In this document: piece by piece, positions 1-5,823 of the stretch
Numbering within the stretch: the first letter of the stretch is position 1
How the letters are laid out: the number at the start of each line of letters is the position of its first letter
From: JBCBTJ01 sp964597685
GTDB taxonomy: Bacteria; Pseudomonadota; Alphaproteobacteria; Caulobacterales; Hyphomonadaceae
DNA: 8,585 bases
Assembly (NCBI GenBank): GCA_964597685.1
Contig: CAZQZC010000113.1
Span: 1-8,585, forward strand
Direction: 5' to 3'
The notes under the pieces: generated by a model
What the model was told of the DNA's origin: nothing
The model's database searches: none
The model's input: only the letters and a program-made list of their open reading frames with translations
Made by a program: the position numbers and the translations under genes

Positions 1-585
1 AGCGAGATGTTCGGCGATCCAATCGAGGGCATGGAACCCATGGTGCGCCGGCGCGCCAAGGCGATCAATTTCGGGATCATCTATGGCATCTCGGCCTTCG
101 GGCTGGCCCGCCAGCTTTCGATCCCGCGCGACGAGGCGGCGGCCTACATCAAGGCTTACTTCGAGAAATTCCCCGGCATTCGGGATTACATGGACAAGGC
201 CAAGGCTGAAGCCAAAGAGACCGGCATGGTGAAAACGGCCTTTGGCCGGTTGATCCACCTCCGCGAGATCGGCGCCAAAAACCCCGCGCAGCGCCAGTTC
301 GCTGAACGCCAAGCGATCAATGCGCCGCTGCAAGGCTCCGCGGCAGACATTATCAAGCGGGCCATGATCCGCATTCCCGCCGTGCTCGCCGACGCCGGCT
401 TGAAGGCGCGCATGCTGTTGCAAGTGCACGACGAGCTGATCTTCGAGGCGCCGGAAGACGAGGCCGAAGCGACAATGGAGGTTGTGAAGACCGCCATGGC
501 TGGCGCGCCGCTGCCGATACTCGACCTGTCGGTTCCGTTGGTTGTCGAGGCGGCCGCAGCCAAATCCTGGGCGGAGGCGCACTAG
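1..585 (+). CDS. polA: DNA polymerase I, C-terminal part (5' truncated by window)
   Basis: DNA polymerase I fills gaps and replaces RNA primers during replication and excision repair in the cytoplasm. Only the last 194 residues are visible, in frame from base 1 to a TAG stop at 583-585. They cover the end of the family A polymerase domain. Motif B (O helix) is at visible residues 16-29, with the RRxAKxxNFGxxYG pattern; K20, F24 and Y28 match E. coli K758, F762 and Y766. Motif C is QVHDE at 141-145, with D144 matching catalytic D882. The constant offset of 738 residues from E. coli numbering suggests no large insertion or deletion between these motifs. The protein ends about 50 residues after motif C, as normal for the family. 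The next gene starts 71 nt downstream with its own ribosome binding site. Identification is very secure; the 5'-3' and 3'-5' exonuclease regions lie outside the window. Confidence 0.97.
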   Translation, partial: SEMFGDPIEGMEPMVRRRAKAINFGIIYGISAFGLARQLSIPRDEAAAYIKAYFEKFPGIRDYMDKAKAEAKETGMVKTAFGRLIHLREIGAKNPAQRQFAERQAINAPLQGSAADIIKRAMIRIPAVLADAGLKARMLLQVHDELIFEAPEDEAEATMEVVKTAMAGAPLPILDLSVPLVVEAAAAKSWAEAH

Positions 586-656
586 AGCGGCTGCCGGCTT
601 GGCTTCATCGCGCTGTCAGGACACACTGCCAGAGCTGAGCGATTGGGGAGTGCGCC

Positions 657-1556
657 ATGCTACGGTTCGCCTGGGGATTTCTATCTGGATTGGCGCTGTT
701 CGCAATTGGCTGGGGCGGGGGATCCATATTCGGTGTTCCGCAGGGCGTTCGCCAGGCGGCGCAATCGATCTTCGGCGTTGACGTCCTGTCGCCGGAAGCC
801 CTTGAGGCGGCCGAGGCGCGCAGCCGCGACGCGCTGCAGGGCCTAGAACAAGCGTCAGACCAGTTCTTCGCCAGTTTCGGGGAGGACCTTGATGCGGTCT
901 ACGGCGATGAAACCGGTTCAGCCGTCGAAGCGGAGACGGCGATCGCGACGCCCGAAGTCAACGACGCTCCCGAAGACGGAGGCGAAAACGCGGCCATCGA
1001 AGCCGTGCCCGCGCCGCCGGCCGCTCCGCCAGCCTTCCAGACTGATGACGCCCTCATGGTGTGCGCCACAAGCGTGTCGAACGCCCCGCGCGTTGATGAA
1101 AACAGAATGGTTGCAGGCTTTCAGCCTATCGTCTCGATCGATGGGGTCGAGCTTCTGATCGCGCCCGCCACACGGTCCTGCTTATCCTCCGGGTTCGGTC
1201 CGCGCGGCTCGAGCGGTCGACTGCACAGGGGCGTTGACTACTACACCAAGGAAGCCGGCGATGTGCTTGCGGCGGGCGACGGGGTGATCCTGGAGGCCGT
1301 CTACCGCGACGATTACGGCTACATGGTCGTGATCGACCATGGCGGCGGGATCTACACCCGCTCGGCGCATTTGAAGCGTTTCAACGAAGGCGTGGTCGCC
1401 GGCGCGTCGGTGACCCGTGGACAGGTCCTCGGCCCGATCGGCAGCTCCGGCGCCTATACGAGCGCCGTGCATCTTCATCTGGAGTTCCTGCGCGGCGACA
1501 TCACCAATCCAAGGGGGTCGTTCGGGCTTGAGCCGATCAATCCCTTCGCGCTTTGA
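657..1556 (+). CDS. M23 family (LytM-like) peptidase, membrane-anchored
   Basis: This is probably a periplasmic zinc endopeptidase acting on peptidoglycan cross-links. The 299-residue product starts with a hydrophobic segment (about residues 4-26), a signal anchor or uncleaved signal peptide. A helical, Ala/Glu-rich stretch (45-80) and an acidic, Pro/Ala-rich linker (85-128) follow. The M23 domain spans about 176-282. All metal and catalytic positions are present: H190 and D194 in HxxxD, H238 in the SAHL motif, and H272/H274 in HLHLE. It should therefore be active, unlike degenerate EnvC- or NlpD-type LytM activators. Cys136 and Cys175 flank the segment just before the domain and could form a disulfide. 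The ATG at 657 is supported by GGGGAG at 645-650 with 6 nt spacing and by the hydrophobic N-terminus starting there. It lies between polA and chvI; no functional link is evident. The exact substrate bond is unknown. Confidence 0.85.
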   Translation: MLRFAWGFLSGLALFAIGWGGGSIFGVPQGVRQAAQSIFGVDVLSPEALEAAEARSRDALQGLEQASDQFFASFGEDLDAVYGDETGSAVEAETAIATPEVNDAPEDGGENAAIEAVPAPPAAPPAFQTDDALMVCATSVSNAPRVDENRMVAGFQPIVSIDGVELLIAPATRSCLSSGFGPRGSSGRLHRGVDYYTKEAGDVLAAGDGVILEAVYRDDYGYMVVIDHGGGIYTRSAHLKRFNEGVVAGASVTRGQVLGPIGSSGAYTSAVHLHLEFLRGDITNPRGSFGLEPINPFAL

Positions 1557-1557
1557 C

Positions 1558-1605
1558 GCGTGTGACCGGCGCCCAAGACCGGCACACGCTATCCCCGTGC
1601 CGGTC
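1558..1605 (+). promoter_or_regulatory. Two mutually exclusive hairpins after the M23 gene
   Basis: Hairpin A pairs GCGTGTG (1558-1564) with CACACGC (1583-1589), plus CCGG (1566-1569) with CCGG (1579-1582). That gives 11 base pairs with one bulged A and a 9-nt loop. Hairpin B pairs GACCGGCAC (1577-1585) with GTGCCGGTC (1597-1605), 9 perfect pairs around an 11-nt loop. They share 1577-1589, so only one can form. Neither is followed by a T-run, so a plain intrinsic terminator is unlikely. They may protect the 3' end of the peptidase mRNA or act as a switch before chvI. The pairing is seen directly; the role is inferred. Confidence 0.5.
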
Positions 1606-1795
1606 GACCACGTCTGGGCCTTTAATTACGGGGCTTTCGAGTCCCGGTTCGACGGTTTGGAGTCCCGATCAACGAGAGCTTCGGCCGTGCAAATGTGGCG
1701 AGCCCTTCCACGCTCACCTTGAAAGCGCCCAGATTTGGTTCCGTCCGTCGCCGCAATGCCTTGTTTCTGTTCCGATCGCAGACACAGAGCTTTGC

Positions 1796-1802
1796 GGGAG
1801 GA
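1796..1802 (+). promoter_or_regulatory. Strong Shine-Dalgarno for an alternative chvI start at 1811
   Basis: GGGAGGA is placed 8 nt before an in-frame ATG at 1811. It is closer to consensus than the GGGAG before the homology-supported start at 1871. Either ChvI has a 20-residue N-terminal extension here, or 1811 serves a minor or upstream translation event. Confidence 0.4.
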
Positions 1803-1870
1803 TCGAAATCATGGTTCTGGTTAGTGAGAAGGCGCGGCCAGGCGCGGCCGTCCAGTTCGGGAGTAACGAC

Positions 1871-2566
1871 ATGGCGACCATCGCCTTGGTGGATGACGAC
1901 GAAAACATCGTGGCCTCCTTGAAGATGTTCTTCGAAGCCGAGGGCTACACCGTCCGCACATATTTTGATGGCGCTGCTGCGCTCTCCGGCTTGTCGGAGA
2001 GCCCGCCGGACATGGCGATCCTGGACGTGAAAATGCCGAAAATGGACGGCATGGAGCTTTTGCGCCGCCTGCGCCAAACGTCGGAATTGCCGGTGATCTT
2101 CTTGACGTCGAAAGACGAGGAGATCGACGAGCTGATCGGTCTGAACATCGGCGCGGACGATTTCGTGCGGAAGCCTTGTTCGAACCGCTTGCTGGCTGAG
2201 CGGGTGAAAGCCGTTCTGCGCCGGGCGCGCGGCGTCGCCGGAGGACCGGAGGAAGGCGATCTGAAGCCCATCGTCCGGGGCCGCCTGACGCTCGATCCCA
2301 ACCGCCACGCCTGCACCTGGGACGGCGAGCCCGTGCGTTTGACCGTGACGGAATTCCTGATCTTGCAATCGCTTGCCCAGCGGCCGGGTTATGTGAAGTC
2401 GCGCGATCAGCTGATGGACGCGGCCTATGACGATCAGATCTATGTCGACGACCGGACGATCGACAGCCACATCAAACGGCTGCGTAAGAAGTTCCGCGAA
2501 GTCGATGGCGAATTTGACGCGATCGAAACGCTCTACGGGGTAGGCTATCGCTATAACGAGAGCTGA
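1871..2566 (+). CDS. chvI: Response regulator ChvI (OmpR/PhoB family)
   Basis: ChvI is the DNA-binding response regulator partnered with the kinase ChvG, controlling envelope, acid-stress and, in rhizobia, symbiosis genes. The 231-residue product has a receiver domain (about 2-118) with the acidic pocket D8-D10, phosphoacceptor D52 in LDVKMPKMDG, T79 and K101. A C-terminal winged-helix domain (about 133-230) carries the VTEFLIL and DDRTIDSHIKRLRKKF signatures and ends in the usual YGVGYRY. IALVDDD, GMELLRRLRQ and LPVIFLTSKDEEIDEL are characteristic of ChvI. The ATG at 1871 gives the standard MxTIALVDDD start and has GGGAG at 1859-1863. An in-frame ATG at 1811 has a better Shine-Dalgarno (GGGAGGA, 1796-1802, 8 nt spacing) and would add 20 residues. 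Residue 103 is Cys in KPC, where most family members have KPF. ChvG lies two genes downstream rather than adjacent. Confidence 0.93.
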   Translation: MATIALVDDDENIVASLKMFFEAEGYTVRTYFDGAAALSGLSESPPDMAILDVKMPKMDGMELLRRLRQTSELPVIFLTSKDEEIDELIGLNIGADDFVRKPCSNRLLAERVKAVLRRARGVAGGPEEGDLKPIVRGRLTLDPNRHACTWDGEPVRLTVTEFLILQSLAQRPGYVKSRDQLMDAAYDDQIYVDDRTIDSHIKRLRKKFREVDGEFDAIETLYGVGYRYNES

Positions 2567-2585
2567 GCCCGGACGCCGCCGCATT

Positions 2586-2614
2586 TTGTCCTTGTGCGTC
2601 GTCTAGGCTAGGGT
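2586..2614 (+). promoter_or_regulatory. Candidate promoter upstream of the cyclophilin gene
   Basis: TTGTCC (2586-2591) and TAGGGT (2609-2614) are separated by 17 nt and lie in the 92-nt gap between chvI and the cyclophilin gene, ending 44 nt before its ATG. The -35 keeps TTG and the -10 keeps the T and final T. The match is partial and was found by eye, so chvI, the cyclophilin gene and chvG could equally be one transcript. Confidence 0.22.
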
Positions 2615-2658
2615 TTCGTCGTTAGGATATCCGCTTAGACACGCCGAGGACGCGCACA

Positions 2659-3129
2659 ATGAGCTATAACGACCCTGAAAACACCCTGGTTTTGGAAACG
2701 ACCCAGGGGAAGGTGGTGATCGAGACGCGCCCCGATCTCGCGCCGAATCACGTCGCCCGCGTGAAGGAGCTTGCGCGCGAAGGGTTCTACGACGGCGTCG
2801 CGTTCCACCGGGTGATCGACGGCTTCATGGCCCAGGGCGGCTGTCCGCACGGCACGGGCATGGGCGGATCCGACAAGCCTGACCTTGCCGCTGAGTTCAA
2901 CGCCGAGCCGCATACCCGCGGGGTCTGCTCCATGGCGCGGGCTCAGAATCCGAATTCGGCCAATTCGCAGTTTTTCATCTGCTTTGACGACGCCACCTTC
3001 CTCGACAAGCAATACACGGTCTGGGGCAAGGTGACGGAGGGCATGGAGGCCGTCGACGCGTTCAAGCGCGGCGAGCCCGTTCGCGATCCGGACAAAATCG
3101 TCTCGATGCGCGTCGCCGCAGATCTCTAG
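2659..3129 (+). CDS. ppiB: Cyclophilin-type peptidyl-prolyl cis-trans isomerase, cytoplasmic
   Basis: Cyclophilins speed cis-trans isomerisation of X-Pro bonds and act as folding helpers. The 156-residue protein is a single cyclophilin domain with no signal peptide, so it should be cytoplasmic. Active-site signatures are present: FHRVIDGFMAQGG at 49-61 (catalytic Arg plus the downstream Phe and Gln), MARAQNPNSANSQFFI at 92-107 and FLDKQYTVWGKV at 114-125. The length matches short bacterial single-domain cyclophilins. The ATG at 2659 has GAGGA at 2646-2650 with 8 nt spacing. It sits between chvI (92 nt upstream) and chvG (24 nt downstream), splitting a pair normally adjacent. The short gap to chvG suggests co-transcription with the kinase. 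The family is secure; the gene symbol is by similarity of size and location, and a role in ChvG/ChvI signalling is speculation. Confidence 0.9.
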   Translation: MSYNDPENTLVLETTQGKVVIETRPDLAPNHVARVKELAREGFYDGVAFHRVIDGFMAQGGCPHGTGMGGSDKPDLAAEFNAEPHTRGVCSMARAQNPNSANSQFFICFDDATFLDKQYTVWGKVTEGMEAVDAFKRGEPVRDPDKIVSMRVAADL

Positions 3130-3153
3130 CCGGGAGGCGCGCCAGTACAGGCC

Positions 3154-4809
3154 ATGCCTGACGATCTCTCCTCCAGCGTTGTGGACGCCCCAATCGAAGC
3201 CGAGGCTTCGACCGCGCCGCCGCGCCGGTCGAAAGAGGCGCCCTCGGCGCGGACCTTGATCCGATCGCGCATTGCGCGGCTGATCCTGGCGTCGAACCTG
3301 GCGGGACTGGTCGTTCTGATCGCGGGATCGATGGTCCTGAACGAAATGCGCGCAGGGCTCGTCGTCGCCCAAAAGCAAAGCCTCGCCACCCACGCTCAGA
3401 TCATCTCCGGCCTTCTGGCGTCGGAGGCGACGATCGGCCAGCCGGAGCCCTCGCTGATCGACGACAGGGTCCGGACCGAACTGAAAAAGCTCGATCTACC
3501 CGTTGAACTGCGCGCCAAGGTGCTGCGCCGCGACGGCGTCACGGTGGGCGACAGCTTTTTCCTCTCGGACCGGGTCGACGTGTCGGCGTTGCCGCCGATC
3601 CAGGAGCCGACGGACATGCAGCGCTGGGCGGCCAGCGTGTCGGATTGGGCGGTCGGCGTTCTTGGCGTCGTTTCGCCCCGAAACGCCAGCGCCGTGCGCA
3701 CGCAATCCTTTGGCGAGGAGTTCGGCGAGGCCCTTCGAGGGCGGGAAGCGGCCAGTCAGCGCTTCTCCGACCGCGGCACGCGGATTGTCTCCGTCTCCGT
3801 GCCTATTCAGCGCGTGTCCGCCGTCGTGGGTGTGCTGACGCTGGAATCAGGCGACGTCGACGAGATCATCCGGGCTGAGCGCACAGCGCTGATTCCGTTT
3901 ATCCTGGTGGCCGTGATTGTCGCGCTGACAACGTCGGGCCTCCTGACGCTCGGCATCGCCCGGCCGTTGCGCCGCCTCGCCTCGGCGGCCGACCGGGTGC
4001 GCGCCGGCCAAGCGCGGCGCCTCGACGTGCCGGCCATCGAAAAGCGCAAGGACGAGATCGGCCAGCTCGCCCAATCCATGAATTCGATGACCGAAGCTCT
4101 GTTCGACCGCATCATGCTGAACGAGCGCTTCGCCGCGGACGTCGCCCATGAACTCAAAAATCCGCTCACGTCGATCCGGTCCGCCGTTGAGACGGCCGAG
4201 CGGGTGCAGGGCGATCCGGTCGCGCTGGAACGGCTGCGCGATGTCATTGCCCAGGACGTGCGCCGTTTGGACAGGTTGATCACCGACATTTCGAACGCCT
4301 CGCGCCTTGAGGGGGAGATCACCCGGATTCCCGCCGCCAATCTGGAAATCGGCCGGCTTCTTTCGGATATCGTGCAAACCTATTGGACCAGTCCAGAGGA
4401 CACTCGGGCGGCTGTGCGTTTCGAAGACAATACGATGGGCGCGGGCCTTCTGGTGCGGGGCCGGGAGGGGCCGCTCGGCCAGGTCGTGCGCAATCTGATC
4501 GACAATGCGCGGTCGTTCTCGCCGTCGGGCGGTCTGGTGCGCGTCACCTTGAACCAGACAAATGACGGCCCCACCGCCATCGCCCGCATCATGGTCGAAG
4601 ACGACGGGCCCGGCATCCCGGACGACAAGCTGGAAAAGATTTTCGATCGCTTCTACACCGACCGCCCCTCGGGCGCGGCCTTCGGCAACAATTCCGGCCT
4701 CGGCCTGTCGATCGTGAAACAGATCGTCAACACCCACAATGGCGCCGTTTGGGCCGAAAACCGGACCAAAGGCGGCGCGCGCTTCACCGTGGACTTGCCG
4801 GCGTTTTAG
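3154..4809 (+). CDS. chvG: Sensor histidine kinase ChvG
   Basis: ChvG is the inner-membrane kinase that phosphorylates ChvI; in rhizobia it is held inactive by periplasmic ExoR and activated by acid or envelope stress. The 551-residue product has a cytoplasmic N-terminal tail (1-40), TM1 (about 41-62), a periplasmic sensor region (about 63-245), TM2 (about 246-268), a HAMP linker (270-320), HisKA with phosphoacceptor H332 in VAHELKNPLTSIRSA, and an HATPase domain. The N box is at N447-N451, G1 at D484-G487 (DGPGIP), the F box around 497-501, and G2 at 513-518 (NSGLGL). All catalytic motifs are intact. The best Shine-Dalgarno, GGGAGG at 3132-3137, is 16 nt from the ATG, unusually far, but no nearer in-frame start exists. 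Calling it ChvG rests on domain plan, linkage to chvI and the downstream EIIA/HPr genes. Confidence 0.9.
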   Translation: MPDDLSSSVVDAPIEAEASTAPPRRSKEAPSARTLIRSRIARLILASNLAGLVVLIAGSMVLNEMRAGLVVAQKQSLATHAQIISGLLASEATIGQPEPSLIDDRVRTELKKLDLPVELRAKVLRRDGVTVGDSFFLSDRVDVSALPPIQEPTDMQRWAASVSDWAVGVLGVVSPRNASAVRTQSFGEEFGEALRGREAASQRFSDRGTRIVSVSVPIQRVSAVVGVLTLESGDVDEIIRAERTALIPFILVAVIVALTTSGLLTLGIARPLRRLASAADRVRAGQARRLDVPAIEKRKDEIGQLAQSMNSMTEALFDRIMLNERFAADVAHELKNPLTSIRSAVETAERVQGDPVALERLRDVIAQDVRRLDRLITDISNASRLEGEITRIPAANLEIGRLLSDIVQTYWTSPEDTRAAVRFEDNTMGAGLLVRGREGPLGQVVRNLIDNARSFSPSGGLVRVTLNQTNDGPTAIARIMVEDDGPGIPDDKLEKIFDRFYTDRPSGAAFGNNSGLGLSIVKQIVNTHNGAVWAENRTKGGARFTVDLPAF

Positions 4810-4857
4810 ACCGCATCACACCAAACATCTTGCAAGCGCGTAATCTCCGCGTCATCG

Positions 4858-4881
4858 TCTCGTCACGAAGCCGGGACGAGG
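4858..4881 (+). promoter_or_regulatory. Hairpin covering the Shine-Dalgarno of the EIIA gene
   Basis: CTCGTC (4859-4864) pairs with GACGAG (4875-4880), with a possible extra U-G pair at 4858/4881 and a 10-nt loop. The 3' arm contains the GAGG ribosome binding site (4878-4881) of the gene starting at 4888. If formed, this stem would limit initiation. Pairing is seen directly; the regulatory effect is inferred, and stem length is modest. Confidence 0.35.
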
Positions 4882-4887
4882 GTGGTG

Positions 4888-5292
4888 ATGATCGGCGTTG
4901 TGGTCGTCAGCCATGGAAAATTGGCGCGCGAGCTTGTCGCTGCGACGGAGCATGTCGTCGGCGAACAACGCCATTTCCGCGCGATCTCCATCGAAGCCGA
5001 GGACGATATGGAAGCGCGGCGCGAACAAATCGTCGAAACGGCGAAAGCGTGCGACGAGGGCGACGGGGTCGTCATCCTAACCGACATGTTCGGCGGCACG
5101 CCCTCCAATCTCGCCATCTCCGCCATGTCCAAGGGCAAGATCGAAGTGATCGCAGGGGTCAATTTGCCCATGTTGATCAAGCTGGCCGAAGTTCGCGGCG
5201 CATCGAGCCTGCCCGAGGCGGCGGAAACGGCCAGCGAGGCGGGCCGGAAGTACATCTCAATCGCGTCCAAGCTGCTTGAGAAGCAGTCTTGA
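4888..5292 (+). CDS. manX: PTS EIIA component, mannose (EIIA-Man/ManX) family
   Basis: EIIA-Man domains take phosphate from HPr on a histidine. In alphaproteobacteria this stand-alone protein belongs to a regulatory rather than sugar-transporting PTS branch. The 134-residue protein has the expected H9 phosphorylation site in VSHGKLA, the conserved DMFGGTPSNLA loop (about 66-76) and the GVNLPML segment (about 91-97). The length fits a lone IIA domain with no IIB fusion. I chose the ATG at 4888 because MIGVVVVSHG matches the usual N-terminus and GAGG at 4878-4881 is 6 nt upstream; an in-frame GTG at 4882 would leave no spacing. The gap to chvG is 78 nt and holds no hprK, which usually separates them. 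The 3' end overlaps the ptsH start by 4 nt. Confidence 0.88.
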   Translation: MIGVVVVSHGKLARELVAATEHVVGEQRHFRAISIEAEDDMEARREQIVETAKACDEGDGVVILTDMFGGTPSNLAISAMSKGKIEVIAGVNLPMLIKLAEVRGASSLPEAAETASEAGRKYISIASKLLEKQS

Positions 5293-5561
5293 GCGACACG
5301 GCCGCGCAGATGGTCCGCATAGTCAACGCCAAGGGCCTGCATGCGCGCCCGTCTGCGGCGATCTCTAAACTGGCCGCTCGGTTTGAAGCCCGCATCATTC
5401 TACGGTGCGAGCAAATAGAGGCGAACGCGCGCTCGATCATGGATCTCCTTATGCTGATCGCCCACGAGGGCAGCGACGTCGTCATCGAGGCCCAGGGGCC
5501 GGACGCGCGCGAGGCGGTGACCGCCCTGGCCAGCTTGATCGCAGACGGCTTCGGGGAATAG
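5289..5561 (+). CDS. ptsH: Phosphocarrier protein HPr
   Basis: HPr relays phosphate from Enzyme I to EIIA. The 90-residue protein has the active-site H18 in the GLHARPS motif and the regulatory-serine region with S49 in ARSIMDLLML, the equivalent of Ser46 of Firmicutes HPr. It ends in the typical IADGFGE. The proposed start is TTG at 5289, which overlaps the EIIA stop (TTGA, 5289-5292) and has a weak GAGAAG at 5278-5283. The alternative ATG at 5310 would remove seven residues and lacks an evident ribosome binding site. The overlap suggests translational coupling with the EIIA gene, fitting partners needed together. Enzyme I and HPr kinase are not in the window. A terminator-like hairpin follows at 5677-5709. 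Confidence 0.92.
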   Translation: MSDTAAQMVRIVNAKGLHARPSAAISKLAARFEARIILRCEQIEANARSIMDLLMLIAHEGSDVVIEAQGPDAREAVTALASLIADGFGE

Positions 5562-5676
5562 GGCGGCCGATTGTACGGCGGCGCGGGCGGTCAAGACTGG
5601 CGGGTTCCCGGCGTCGCGGACAACACCGGAAACTGTAAATCACACTGCAGAAACGTCCGTGGTGGACGCTGCGGTG

Positions 5677-5709
5677 GACGCCGTCGAACACGGTGAGCGG
5701 CGTCTTTTT
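5677..5709 (+). terminator. Intrinsic terminator downstream of ptsH
   Basis: GACGCCG (5677-5683) pairs perfectly with CGGCGTC (5698-5704), with a 14-nt loop, and is followed directly by five T residues (5705-5709). It lies 115 nt past the ptsH stop and 115 nt before the receptor gene, consistent with ending the chvI-chvG-PTS transcript and insulating the receptor gene. Confidence 0.7.
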
Positions 5710-5768
5710 GTGACAGATTGGCCACGCTCCCGACGCGATGGCCGATTTTATCAAGTATTGAGATTGAT

Positions 5769-5787
5769 TTGCAACTTCATTCTCATC
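5769..5787 (+). promoter_or_regulatory. Fur-box-like element upstream of the receptor gene
   Basis: The sequence contains GCAA (5771-5774) and ATTCTCAT (5779-5786), parts of the common Fur operator form GCAAATGATTCTCATT, but with one extra base between halves and a weaker left half. It lies about 40 nt before the ATG of a TonB-dependent siderophore receptor, where an iron-responsive operator is expected. A possible promoter, TTCATT (5776-5781) and TATAGA (5799-5804) with 17 nt spacing, overlaps it. Both were judged by eye only. Confidence 0.4.
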
Positions 5788-5823
5788 TAGGCTGCTCATA
5801 TAGACCTGAGAGGGGCCGAAAAT

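Larger units (their letters stand above)
1557..1870 (+). other. Intergenic region/putative chvI leader, hairpin-rich, no convincing gene
   Basis: These 314 nt separate the M23 peptidase stop from the conserved ChvI start. The chvI frame is open back to a TTG at 1553, but that upstream translation (Arg, Ser, Pro and Cys rich) has no recognisable domain and looks non-coding. The region holds two overlapping GC-rich hairpins at 1558-1605, a small hairpin at 1629-1646, a repeated GAGTCCCG (1639-1646 and 1660-1667) and two candidate ribosome binding sites for chvI (1796-1802 and 1859-1863). I see no convincing sigma-70-type promoter by eye, though one is expected here. Confidence 0.6.

Noticed and set aside
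1629..1667. tRNA-like T-arm (TTCGAGTCCCG) in the chvI leader
   Set aside because: The stem/loop is 6 bp with a 6-nt loop, and no acceptor stem, D-arm or anticodon arm can be placed around it.
1553..1870. Extension of chvI in frame back to a TTG at 1553 (106 extra codons)
   Set aside because: The translation is low-complexity Arg/Ser/Pro/Cys-rich with no family match, begins inside the previous stop, and family members start at the MxTIALVDDD position.
1622..2584. 320-codon open frame on the minus strand opposite chvI
   Set aside because: Shadow of a certain gene; no protein family features.
2635..3393. 252-codon open frame on the minus strand opposite the cyclophilin gene
   Set aside because: Both overlapping + strand genes are secure and the antisense product shows no domain.
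4882..4887. GTG start for the EIIA gene 6 nt upstream of the ATG
   Set aside because: It directly abuts the GAGG ribosome binding site, leaving no spacing, and the family N-terminus fits the ATG at 4888.
4749..5279. 176-codon + strand frame overlapping chvG and the EIIA gene, considered as an hprK remnant
   Set aside because: The product is Arg-rich with no Walker A or HprK signature and mostly overlaps the confidently called EIIA gene in another frame.
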